From: Verrucomicrobiota bacterium
GTDB taxonomy: Bacteria > Verrucomicrobiota > Verrucomicrobiia > CAIQCK01
NCBI GenBank assembly: GCA_016219905.1
Contig: JACRKA010000228.1
Coordinates: 1-32,353 of the forward strand
Direction: 5' to 3'
Length of the DNA: 32,353 nt
In this document: piece by piece, positions 23,165 through 30,393 of the stretch
Layout of the letters: each line of letters begins with the position of its first letter
How positions within the stretch are numbered: position 1 is the first letter of the stretch
Position numbers and translations under genes: made by a program
The notes under the pieces: generated by a model
Seen by the model: the letters and a program-made list of their open reading frames with translations, nothing else
The model's database searches: none
What the model was told of the DNA's origin: nothing

Positions 23165-23204
23165 GACCCCCTCGTCGCGCAAGCGGCGAGGGGGTCTTGC
23201 TTTT
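23165..23204 (+). terminator. Intrinsic terminator of the cold-shock gene
   Basis: A 14-bp stem (23165-23178 with 23183-23196, one G-T pair) closed by a GCAA tetraloop is followed by TTGCTTTT. It lies 20 bases after the csp stop codon. Confidence 0.9.
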
Positions 23205-23281
23205 CCGCCCTCGTCCTCGCTCCCTTGGGCCAACGCGGCTCTTCGACCGCGGTCGCGTTTCCTCACGCCGCGCCGCCGGCC

Positions 23282-24535
23282 TCAAGGCCCGACGCGAACC
23301 GCGTCCAGCGGGACCTCCGGAGTATCGCCGACACGGAACGTGCCCTGGACGCGCGCGGGCATTTGCGGGAAAAGGGCAGGCGCAGCGGGCGCGGCCGCCG
23401 CGGCAGCAGGGGCGTTGCTGCTTGCGACAAGCACAGCGCCAAAGCTGGCGGGCGGGCTGGCAACGGCAGTGATGCTGCTGATCACCGCGCCGGCGAGGTT
23501 CAACTCCCCCGTGATGACGACCCGCTGCCGGAGGCTGCGGTTGGTGCCGGCCGCGGTGAAGAAAAGCTGCTGCTGGCGTTGCTCCTGCCCGGTGGCGGCT
23601 TCGGCGAATTTGCCGCCGGCGATGGCCGTTCCAGTCTGGGGGACGGCTTTGGCCGGTTGCGGCTGTTCTTTCGCGGGCGCTTCGGCCCGCGCCGGGACGG
23701 CCCGGGCGAGCGTCACCCGGCGGCCCGCCGTTGCGTCCTGATGCGACGGCGCTGCCTGCGTGGATTGGATCTGGCCTTCGTAGGTCGAGCCATCGGCGTC
23801 CACGATCACCACGCGGTCGCCGCTTTGCTCGAACTGGAACGAAGCGAGCACTTGCTGCTGGACCTGCGGCTGTTTCCTCGCTTCGGCATCGCGGACGGAC
23901 GGGACTTGTGCGAAGCGCATCCGTTGCGCCAGGGGCGCTATGTTTTGGACACCCGCTGTGATCATGCGGGACTGGCCGCCCTGGCCGGCGGGCGCTGGTT
24001 CGGCCGGGGCCGGTGTTCGTATCGGCATCGCTGCAGGCGGCAGTGCTGCCGCAGCCACTTTCGTGTCTTTGAGTTTGCCGGCGGATTCGCCCGCAACACG
24101 CCCGGCCTCCAGAGCGGGCGCGGGCCGGGCCATCGCGACTTGGGGTTGGCCGGCGAGCATTTCATCAAGCTTCTTGCCGGACCCTTCGCGCGTTGCGGCA
24201 CGGTCGGCCAAGCGCAGATCGGTCCCGCGTTGCACCTCGGCCTTCGCCATCTCCGCAACGCCCCCCGGCTTCTTGCCGGCCTGCTGCAGCATGACAACCG
24301 CGGCGACAGCGACGACGGCCACGCCCGCCCCGCCGAACGCCAGCCGCGGCCACCACAGCCGCAGTGTGTCCCAACGCGCCGTCGCCGCGCGCTTGCCGAG
24401 CGTGCGGGCGACCTCGCCTTGCAGCATCCGCCGCGTGGCGGGGTGCATCTCGAACGGCTCGCCCGCCCGCTGCCGGCGCTGTTTCGCGTAGGCCTTCAGC
24501 GCGTCGTCCATCCGGTTGTTCGGTTCCTGCGCCAT
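23282..24535 (-). CDS. Membrane protein paired with an ECF sigma factor, candidate anti-sigma factor
   Basis: 417 aa. The N-terminal 60 residues are basic and helical, likely cytoplasmic. One membrane segment lies at about 63-83 (WPRLAFGGAGVAVVAVAAVV). A long Ala/Pro/Gln-rich, low-complexity region outside the membrane follows, with a short ordered part near residues 220-250 (ASFQFEQSGDRVVIVDADGS). No HxxxCxxC zinc-binding anti-sigma motif is present. The start at 24535 lies 8 bases after the sigma factor stop. That position is where anti-sigma factors are normally encoded, and the topology fits, so the role is inferred from context only. Confidence 0.75.
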   Translation of the reverse strand: MAQEPNNRMDDALKAYAKQRRQRAGEPFEMHPATRRMLQGEVARTLGKRAATARWDTLRLWWPRLAFGGAGVAVVAVAAVVMLQQAGKKPGGVAEMAKAEVQRGTDLRLADRAATREGSGKKLDEMLAGQPQVAMARPAPALEAGRVAGESAGKLKDTKVAAAALPPAAMPIRTPAPAEPAPAGQGGQSRMITAGVQNIAPLAQRMRFAQVPSVRDAEARKQPQVQQQVLASFQFEQSGDRVVIVDADGSTYEGQIQSTQAAPSHQDATAGRRVTLARAVPARAEAPAKEQPQPAKAVPQTGTAIAGGKFAEAATGQEQRQQQLFFTAAGTNRSLRQRVVITGELNLAGAVISSITAVASPPASFGAVLVASSNAPAAAAAAPAAPALFPQMPARVQGTFRVGDTPEVPLDAVRVGP

Positions 24536-24543
24536 GTCAGTAG

Positions 24544-25164
24544 TTAGACGGGAGACAGCAACGCATCCCTCCCGGCCGGCAGGCCGCGCACGATGGCCTC
24601 CAGCCGGTCCAAGCACTTGCTGAGGCGGCTGCTCACCGTCTTCAGGTTCAGTTTCAAACTCGCGCCGATCTCCTCATAGCTCAGATCGCCGAAGTAACGA
24701 AGCTCGATGATCTCGCGGCACGGGTCGCCCAGCGTGTCCAGCGCCTGCCGCAACAGCGCCGCGCGCTCGGCCGACAGCAGCGCCGCGTCCGGCCCCGGCG
24801 ACGCGGCCGGCGGGTCGGGTGCGCGGCCGTTTTCGTCCTCGGCTTGCAACGAGACGGGTGTCTGGCCGCCGCCGCGTTTGGCGGCCCGCTGCCGCTCGCG
24901 GTAATCGCGCGCCTTGTTGGCCGCGATGCGGAACAGCCACGTCTGGAGCCGGCTGTCGCCTTTGAAACTCGCGATGTTGCGGATGACCGACAGGAACGCC
25001 TCCTGGCAAACTTCCTCCACGTCCTCGCGCGTGAAGTCGGACGCGAGCTGGAACACAAACCGGCCTGCCGCCGCGTAGTGCAGGTCGAAGAGCTGGTCCC
25101 ACGCCTGCGCGTCGCCCTCGCGGCAGCGTGCGACCAGCCCGGCTTCGTCATCAGGGGCCGTCAT
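24544..25164 (-). CDS. ECF-type RNA polymerase sigma factor
   Basis: 206 aa. Sigma-2 region at about residues 20-90 (DQLFDLHYAAAGRFVFQLAS, EEVCQEAFLSVIRNIASFKG, LQTWLFRIAANKARDY) and sigma-4 at about 140-195 (LDTLGDPCREIIELRYFGDL, SYEEIGASLKLNLKTVSSRL). Sigma-1 and sigma-3 are absent, as in ECF factors. The linker is longer than average and rich in Pro/Ala/Gly. ATG 25164 is preferred over an in-frame TTG at 25173. It is followed 8 bases later by the candidate membrane anti-sigma gene. Target promoters are not identified. Confidence 0.95.
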   Translation of the reverse strand: MTAPDDEAGLVARCREGDAQAWDQLFDLHYAAAGRFVFQLASDFTREDVEEVCQEAFLSVIRNIASFKGDSRLQTWLFRIAANKARDYRERQRAAKRGGGQTPVSLQAEDENGRAPDPPAASPGPDAALLSAERAALLRQALDTLGDPCREIIELRYFGDLSYEEIGASLKLNLKTVSSRLSKCLDRLEAIVRGLPAGRDALLSPV

Positions 25165-25240
25165 GCGGGCCAAACTTAACCGACCCGGCGGCCGTTGGCG
25201 AGGCTGGGCCGGCGGAGCGCGCGGGCGCGGGAGTTTGGCG

Positions 25241-25269
25241 TTGACCGTCCCGAAGGGCGTGAATATAGT
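25241..25269 (+). promoter_or_regulatory. Sigma-70 promoter of tRNA-Asn
   Basis: TTGACC (25241-25246) and TATAGT (25264-25269) are 17 bases apart. Transcription would start near 25276, 36 bases before the tRNA. Confidence 0.7.
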
Positions 25270-25311
25270 CCGCGCGCAATCGCCGCTGGATTCAGCGGTT
25301 TTTCTTTGTGT

Positions 25312-25386
25312 TCCGGGGTAGCTCAGCGGTAGAGCGGTCGGCTGTTAACCGATTGGTCGTAGGTTCGATCCCTACCCCCGGAGCCA
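25312..25386 (+). tRNA. tRNA-Asn (anticodon GTT), CCA encoded
   Basis: All four stems form: acceptor TCCGGGG (25312-25318) with CCCCGGA (25376-25382), D stem GCTC/GAGC, anticodon stem GTCGG/CCGAT around loop CTGTTAA with GTT at 25344-25346, and T stem GTAGG/CCTAC with loop TTCGATC. The discriminator base G is followed by an encoded CCA. No integrase or attachment duplicate is seen next to it. Confidence 0.97.
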
Positions 25387-25448
25387 TTTCTTTTTTCTCA
25401 GATAGGCGAAGGTGCGTTGCGGCAACCCGGCTGCCTTCAAGGAACTGA

Positions 25449-26288
25449 ATGCGTCCAGGAGCTTTGCCCAATCTGATCATCATCGGCGCCCAGAAGTGCG
25501 GCACCACCAGCCTGCACTTCTACCTCGGCCTGCATCCGGAAATCTTCATGTCCCGACGGAAGGAGATGGATTTCTTCTCGGACGACCGGAACTGGGAGAA
25601 GGGCGCCGGCTGGTATGCGCGGCACTTCGACGGCCGCTATCGCTGGCGTGGCGAAGCGTCCCCTTTCTACACCACCTACCCTCGTATGCCGGACTGCCCG
25701 CGGCGCATGCACTCGCTGATTCCCGATGCCCGCCTGATCTACATGGTCCGCGACCCGCTGGAACGCATCGTGTCGCATTACATCCACAACCTCGACGCCG
25801 GCATTGAGCGGCGCGAGTTCGCCGAAGCCGTCCGTCAAGACCCGTTCTACTGCGACGTGAGCCGGTATGGTTTGCAGTTGGGCCGGTATCTGGAGTTTTA
25901 CCCGCGGGACCGGATCCTGGTGGCGACGGCGGAGCGGTTGCTGACGGACCGCGCAGCGGTCCTGGAAAGCATCTTCCGGTTTCTCGGCGTGGACGCCGGT
26001 TTCGCCAGCGCCCGGTTCCGGCTGCGCCTGCACCAATCCGCATTCAAACGCCGGCTGACCCGCTTCATCAGTTCCGGGAAGGACATTCCTGGCAGCAGCG
26101 TCTTTGGGAAGATCTCGCCACACGTGGCGGCGCTTTACCGAAAAATCGCCCGCTATCCGTTTTCGGCCCGCATTGAACGGCCGGAGTTTGACGGCTGCAC
26201 GAAAGAATTCCTGAGGGACCAGTTGGCTGAAGACATTGCGCGGTTTCGCAAGATGACCGGACTGGACTTGGCTCATTGGAAAGTCTAA
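25449..26288 (+). CDS. PAPS-dependent sulfotransferase
   Basis: 279 aa. It transfers sulfate from PAPS to a hydroxyl or amine of an unknown acceptor. The 5'-phosphosulfate loop is GAQKCGTTSL (residues 13-22, K16) and the 3'-phosphate site is YMVRDPLERIVSHY (98-111, R101, S109). Length and order match the bacterial Sulfotransfer family related to heparan-sulfate N-deacetylase/sulfotransferase domains. No signal peptide, so cytoplasmic or peripheral. AAGGA precedes ATG 25449. The OCD-like gene follows after 32 bases on the same strand, so the two probably share a transcript; together they could modify or make a small metabolite. Confidence 0.93.
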   Translation: MRPGALPNLIIIGAQKCGTTSLHFYLGLHPEIFMSRRKEMDFFSDDRNWEKGAGWYARHFDGRYRWRGEASPFYTTYPRMPDCPRRMHSLIPDARLIYMVRDPLERIVSHYIHNLDAGIERREFAEAVRQDPFYCDVSRYGLQLGRYLEFYPRDRILVATAERLLTDRAAVLESIFRFLGVDAGFASARFRLRLHQSAFKRRLTRFISSGKDIPGSSVFGKISPHVAALYRKIARYPFSARIERPEFDGCTKEFLRDQLAEDIARFRKMTGLDLAHWKV

Positions 26289-26320
26289 GAGGGCATACTT
26301 GGTTGGAGTCTTTGCTACCC

Positions 26321-27322
26321 ATGACCGGAAGAAACGAATTGGTTGAACGGATCCTGCGCCTCCATCCGGAGGCATGTCGCCACATTGACGACCGCACGGT
26401 GCACCGGCTTTTGACAGCGAATCCTGCCGGCTACCTCACCCATCTCGAAACGGCCTTGACCGCCATCGCCAACGGTAAAGCGCAACTCGAGCGTCCGCCG
26501 AAGATGATTTTCGATGACGGGCCGGGCAAGGGTGACTTCCGGGTCATGCCTTGCGTCTTCCGGCAGGGCGCGTCGGTGATCAAGACGGTGAAAGTGGTGG
26601 GGACCAACGTCACTTCCCGCGTCGTGCCGGACCAGGTCACAGTGGGCAAGGCCCTCGCGCTCCATCCGGAGGACAACTTCGTCACCCACATCTTTGATGC
26701 GTGCGCGCTCTCGTCGGCGCGGACCGGCGCCTGCGTGGCGGTGGCGGCAAAGCGGCTGGCGTCGAAACGGGAACGGATCCGGATCGTTGGCTCCGGCCGG
26801 GTGGCGCTCTATGCGGCGCTCTATCTCCATGCGCTGGGAGGGGTGAAGGGAATCTGCTTTCAGGATCCGGTGCCGGGTCGCGCCTCGGCGTTGGCTGCGT
26901 GGGCGCGCGAGCGTTTGGCGGGAACGGCTGCTTCGGCAGGCACGACGGCAGACCCCGCATCGGAAGACATCCTCGTGCTCGCCACGACCGCGACCGCCCC
27001 CATCTGCCGGCCGCAAGACACCGGGGCCAACCTGATCATCAGTGTCGGCGCCGACACGGATGACCAGCGGGAGCTGGACAGTTCGTGGGCAACGGCCGCG
27101 GCGATCTACGTGGATGTGATGGATTCATTTGGAGTAGGGGACTTGCGGGCTTGGCGCAAAGAAGGCGTCATCTCCGAGGGCCAGGTGGTGGAACTGCTTC
27201 AACTGCTGCGCGACGGAAACGGCGATCCGCCCCCGGACAAGCGCCGCGCCTTCATCTCGACCGGCTCGGCCATCTTCGACAACCTGACCATCAAGTATCT
27301 GCTGGACCAGGGCCTCGCCTGA
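26321..27322 (+). CDS. Ornithine cyclodeaminase / mu-crystallin family protein
   Basis: 333 aa. The family are NAD(P)-dependent imine or amino-acid enzymes. Seen here: the substrate-side block VIKTVKVVGTN (residues 87-96, K88 and K91), the family motif SARTGA (132-137, R134) and a Rossmann entry IRIVGSGRVALYAALYLHAL (153-172). The glycine pattern GSGR is looser than the usual GAGxQA. In the C-terminal part, NLIISVGADTDDQRELD resembles the family block in which an Asp-rich motif follows the nucleotide domain. ATG 26321 is used because the longer frame starts at TTG. Reaction not predictable: cyclodeaminase, ketimine reductase and amino-acid dehydrogenase activities all occur in the family. Confidence 0.88.
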   Translation: MTGRNELVERILRLHPEACRHIDDRTVHRLLTANPAGYLTHLETALTAIANGKAQLERPPKMIFDDGPGKGDFRVMPCVFRQGASVIKTVKVVGTNVTSRVVPDQVTVGKALALHPEDNFVTHIFDACALSSARTGACVAVAAKRLASKRERIRIVGSGRVALYAALYLHALGGVKGICFQDPVPGRASALAAWARERLAGTAASAGTTADPASEDILVLATTATAPICRPQDTGANLIISVGADTDDQRELDSSWATAAAIYVDVMDSFGVGDLRAWRKEGVISEGQVVELLQLLRDGNGDPPPDKRRAFISTGSAIFDNLTIKYLLDQGLA

Positions 27323-27338
27323 CAGAGCGCGCGCTTGC

Positions 27339-28409
27339 TCAGGGCCGCCGTTGGCGCCGGGCGCAGGCCACGATGACGTGGCCGCAAAGTTCCAGCGGCG
27401 ACCACAAAACGTTCTCGCGGTATTTCATGCTGGCCCGTTGCAGCTTGCGGCGCACCCACGCACACGGAGACAACCGTGCTCGCAGCAGCGGGATCGCCTC
27501 CACGCGCGCTTTCCACGCTGCGTCCGCTGGACCGCGGTCAATCTTCTCAAACAGTTCCCTGATGCGGGGCGAAAACCGTTCCTGGGCGGGGATGTGCAGC
27601 GGGTCATACGCCTCCGGAAACCGGAAGATGATCGGGTTGGTGTTGACCTCCCATGCCTGCAAGCGGCCATCCAGCATGGAGTAGTCAATCCGTCCATAGT
27701 CTATCCCGGCCAGGTCGAAAACCGCCTCCACTTGTTGCCGGTGGGGATTGGTCTCCACGTAGTCGTTCTCTTCGGCAACAAGACGTTCATCCAGCAGCGT
27801 CGGGTATTTGAGCACCCAGTTGTGGCTGAAGATGAGATGGCGGGGAATGATGCGCCGGCCGACGCGAAAGGCCGCATACTTGCGATACACACCGGCAGTG
27901 TCCTGGGTGTCACAGAACTCCACGATGATCAGGTCCCGCAACGGCCAGCCGCGCCCCACCAGCCGGCCCAAGGCGCGCGTCAGCGAGCGATGATCCCCGA
28001 TCAACCCCGTGAACGAACCGAGATGCTCCCTCGCGTGCCGGACGAACACCGGGAAACGCGGCCGGATCCCCGCGTCGGTGGCCGGGTGGATGCGAAACGC
28101 GTTCTCGCCACGCTCCGAAAGCGCCGTCAGCAAGTCCACCCGGCTCATGACTTGGCCAGGGTTGTTGAGCCGCAGGACGCGGTCGCCGCGGGAACCCAGG
28201 CTCTGCCACAGGCCGGCCGCCGCAGCCTGCATCGGCGGTGTCAGACGTTCCAGATCCGAAAACAGGTAGGTCGCATCGGGGAACTCCCGCACCGCCGACA
28301 ACTTCTCGTAGGGGAGGATGCAGACGCGGTCTTCCAACGCCCGTCCCCAGCTCTGCAAATAATCGCCCATTGTGTAGGCGTTGTCCGCGGTAACCAGATA
28401 GACAATCAT
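27339..28409 (-). CDS. ATP-grasp-like protein, function unknown
   Basis: 356 aa from ATG 28409 (MIVYLVTADNAYTMGDYLQS). The C-terminal half ends in IDYGRIDYSMLDGRLQAWEV followed by NTNP, which fits the Mg-ATP ligands of ATP-grasp enzymes (D242, E254, N256). An earlier region, DLIIVEFCDTQDTAGVYRKY, resembles the ATP-grasp strand with an acidic nucleotide contact. ATP-grasp enzymes join a carboxylate to an amine or thiol through an acyl phosphate. The specific partner is unknown. It converges on the OCD-like gene with a 16-base gap and lies 62 bases after the small exported protein on the same strand. A longer in-frame extension upstream is rejected as it has no family-like sequence. Confidence 0.75.
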   Translation of the reverse strand: MIVYLVTADNAYTMGDYLQSWGRALEDRVCILPYEKLSAVREFPDATYLFSDLERLTPPMQAAAAGLWQSLGSRGDRVLRLNNPGQVMSRVDLLTALSERGENAFRIHPATDAGIRPRFPVFVRHAREHLGSFTGLIGDHRSLTRALGRLVGRGWPLRDLIIVEFCDTQDTAGVYRKYAAFRVGRRIIPRHLIFSHNWVLKYPTLLDERLVAEENDYVETNPHRQQVEAVFDLAGIDYGRIDYSMLDGRLQAWEVNTNPIIFRFPEAYDPLHIPAQERFSPRIRELFEKIDRGPADAAWKARVEAIPLLRARLSPCAWVRRKLQRASMKYRENVLWSPLELCGHVIVACARRQRRP

Positions 28410-28471
28410 CGGCAGCTCTTTGGCGAACGGATGCGAGAAACCGGCGAAGCTACTTCCACTCGCACAAGCTA

Positions 28472-28795
28472 TCAAGCTGCGCCACGGATCGTCGCCAGTT
28501 GGTCTTGATACAGGCTGGCCCGCAAAGCCTGCAACTGGGCTTGCTGTTCTACTGTCAGGGTGAGCCGACTCCACTTCTCAGCGGGAATCATCAGTGGCAA
28601 GGTTTCAGCCGGCGCAGGTGTTGCATCGGTTTGAGTCGAAGACACTGCTGGCGACGGCGCCTGACTTGACGACTGGGCTTCATCTGCGGCAACAGCGAGA
28701 CCACCGGCACACAAAACGGTTGCACCGATCAGGAGCCAGTTCCGAAGATTCACCGCCACCAGTGAACCGTTTGCACATTTCACGATCCTATTCAT
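28472..28795 (-). CDS. Small exported protein of unknown function
   Basis: 107 aa. An N-terminal signal peptide is likely (LLIGATVLCAGGLAVAADEA, cut near residue 37). The mature part is a Ser/Thr/Pro/Ala-rich linker followed by a short helical C-terminus (LTLTVEQQAQLQALRASLYQ). A strong AAGGAG ribosome site precedes ATG 28795. It is 62 bases upstream of the ATP-grasp-like gene in the same direction and may be co-transcribed. A ribosomally made precursor for ATP-grasp modification is possible in principle, but a Sec-type signal on a precursor would be unusual. No family recognised. Confidence 0.75.
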   Translation of the reverse strand: MNRIVKCANGSLVAVNLRNWLLIGATVLCAGGLAVAADEAQSSSQAPSPAVSSTQTDATPAPAETLPLMIPAEKWSRLTLTVEQQAQLQALRASLYQDQLATIRGAA

Positions 28796-29058
28796 AACGC
28801 ACTCCTTTGTTGCTGCTTGAGTTCATGCCAAATCTGAACATCTGAGACCAGTCCCGCCACTGGCATGGGTGGGCCATAGATCGAGGCACCAACGTGCCGC
28901 CGTGTGAGACGGATGCTTGGGTAGAGAACAAAGCTGCGACCAACGAACGCAGGCCTGCCAGCGATATCACGCAGTCACTTCGCTTGTTCGTCGTTCTCAT
29001 CTTCTCACATGTTTGTTCTGGCTGCGGCATCCAAACACGATGGTCGTGAGTCCGCCCC

Positions 29059-29373
29059 CTACTTCAGCAGGCGACTCGATTTGATCAAACCGTCTCGAAT
29101 GTTGATTTCATACTCTGCCCCATCAAAGTTATATCCACGCAGCTCGCCATCTGATCCCAGATACACATTGGTGAACCTCGATAGACCCGGCACACCATTA
29201 TATTCGGCGACTCGCCACACGACATTGCCTGTGTCGTCAACCCGGTAAACATTTCGCTGAAGTTCTTTCTCTGAGGCGATCATTTTCTCCTTGGAAAGAT
29301 CAACGACCAGTATCATCCCTCCAATATCTAACGGCAGAGATGTGATTATGGTTTTGAATGTCGGATGAATCAT
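29059..29373 (-). CDS. Candidate immunity protein for the 29370-30383 RHS-tip protein
   Basis: 104 aa, no signal peptide, mostly beta-rich by inspection (NVYRVDDTGNVVWRVAEYNG, NVYLGSDGELRGYNFDGAEY). Its ATG overlaps the stop of the RHS-tip gene as ATGA, so it is translated right after it. Small, soluble, family-less genes coupled to the 3' end of a polymorphic toxin gene are usually cognate immunity genes, and that is the only ground for the call. Base composition is low for the window (29 of 60 G+C at 29101-29160). Confidence 0.7.
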   Translation of the reverse strand: MIHPTFKTIITSLPLDIGGMILVVDLSKEKMIASEKELQRNVYRVDDTGNVVWRVAEYNGVPGLSRFTNVYLGSDGELRGYNFDGAEYEINIRDGLIKSSRLLK

Positions 29374-30383
29374 GGTAGTGGTGTGGACTTGCCAAATGGC
29401 TCAAGACCGATGTCTTCCAAGAGCTCATATTGAAAACCGCCGTTATTTGGCACGCCAAAACCCGGCTGCGCCGAGACTCTGCCGACTTGGATCCGCGTTC
29501 CTGCGCGAACACTCACCGGTCGAACGTGGGTTGGTAGTTCTGGCAAAGCAAGGTATTGCTGAATTTGGGCGGGCGTCATCCCTGCAATCGCGTCCTCTCG
29601 AACCAGGAACCTTCCCTCCGGATTCTTACTCGTATGCACCCTAACGAACCTGATGTCCGTGCCTGCAGTAAACTGCCTCACCCTTGTCCCGGTCGCATAC
29701 GGAGGATTCCAGCCGCGTGCAACAAACGGAGCGTTAGCCCCCACTGAACTAACGGCACGCAGATTGGTGACGGTCTTTGGTGCATATGTCGGCATTTCCA
29801 TCCTTGCTACCGACCTCGGCATCAGGCTCGATTGCAACGGTGAGGGCCTCACCCCCATGCTTGCCATCGGCAGGGTTGCCGCCACCGACAGGCCGAAGTT
29901 CAGCAATGCCCGGCCTCCGCCGATTCGCTCGCCGGTGAACATGTCCCTCCCGTTGACTGCTTCAAAATAGCTGGTCAACAACGGCACCATCGGAACCACG
30001 CTGACAGCCGTTCGGAGCAGGCCCATATAATACTGCTGCCTTGCCGCTCCCTCGGCATCCATCCCACTGTCTATCGCCGCCTGTGCCTTCAAGGCATCCG
30101 TGTATGGCTTCAGCACGTCGCTGTAGGAGCCGTCCCAGTTCATCGAGAGCTGGGGCGACATCCCCTGCGATGCCGCCGCGTTCTTCCCAAACCGCCCGTC
30201 GGGATCCATGAAATTTACCGGATCGCCATTCGCGTAGCTGTAAAGATCCATGCTTGCTTCATGGCCCAGCGGGTCAGGAGAGAGGAACCGGCCAGCGACC
30301 GGATCATAGTAGGCGGACAATGTTCCCGTGAGCATCAGCAGAACGCCGATCACCGCCGTTACAAGGAGCATGGTTCGTCGCAT
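29370..30383 (-). CDS. Signal-peptide RHS-core protein with C-terminal toxin-like domain
   Basis: 337 aa from ATG 30383, which has AGAGG seven bases away; ATG 30389 is two codons earlier. Residues 1-24 are a signal peptide (ends GTLSA) that runs directly into the RHS core at 25, YYDPVAGRFLSPDPLG and LYSYANGDPVNFMDPDGR. No RHS shell repeats are present. A pre-toxin-like region follows (YFEAVNGRDMFTGERIGGG), then the linker MASMGVRPSPLQSSLMPRS shared with the protein at the window's end. The C-terminal domain has RFLVREDAIAGMTPAQIQQY and GTRIQVGRV, ending NNGGFQYELLEDI; a GG-x-QYEL ending is reminiscent of some NAD-targeting toxins, weakly. Toxicity is inferred from architecture. The downstream gene overlaps its stop. 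Confidence 0.85.
   Translation of the reverse strand: MRRTMLLVTAVIGVLLMLTGTLSAYYDPVAGRFLSPDPLGHEASMDLYSYANGDPVNFMDPDGRFGKNAAASQGMSPQLSMNWDGSYSDVLKPYTDALKAQAAIDSGMDAEGAARQQYYMGLLRTAVSVVPMVPLLTSYFEAVNGRDMFTGERIGGGRALLNFGLSVAATLPMASMGVRPSPLQSSLMPRSVARMEMPTYAPKTVTNLRAVSSVGANAPFVARGWNPPYATGTRVRQFTAGTDIRFVRVHTSKNPEGRFLVREDAIAGMTPAQIQQYLALPELPTHVRPVSVRAGTRIQVGRVSAQPGFGVPNNGGFQYELLEDIGLEPFGKSTPLP
29810..29863. repeat. Diverged direct repeat shared by the two RHS-tip genes (copy 1)
   Basis: This stretch and 32220-32278 encode the common linker MASMGV-x-PS-x-LQSSLMPRS and are clearly similar as DNA (for example CTCGATTGCA, then CCCATGCT and GCCATCG in the same order). Similarity stops on the toxin side, which marks the swap point between tip domains. 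Confidence 0.75.
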
Positions 30384-30393
30384 GTTCATTCCT

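Noticed and set aside
25312-25386. tRNA-Asn as an integration site for a genomic island
   Set aside because: No integrase gene and no duplicate of the tRNA 3' end is seen in the window, and the genes just downstream are as GC-rich as the rest.
25292-25507. Minus-strand frame across the tRNA that reads GVGIEPTTNRLTADRSTAEL
   Set aside because: This is the well-known false protein made by translating the antisense of a tRNA gene. The tRNA-Asn explains the sequence fully.
28788-29030. Small minus-strand frame upstream of the 107-aa exported protein
   Set aside because: No ribosome site, no recognisable sequence, and it overlaps the start and ribosome site of the next gene.
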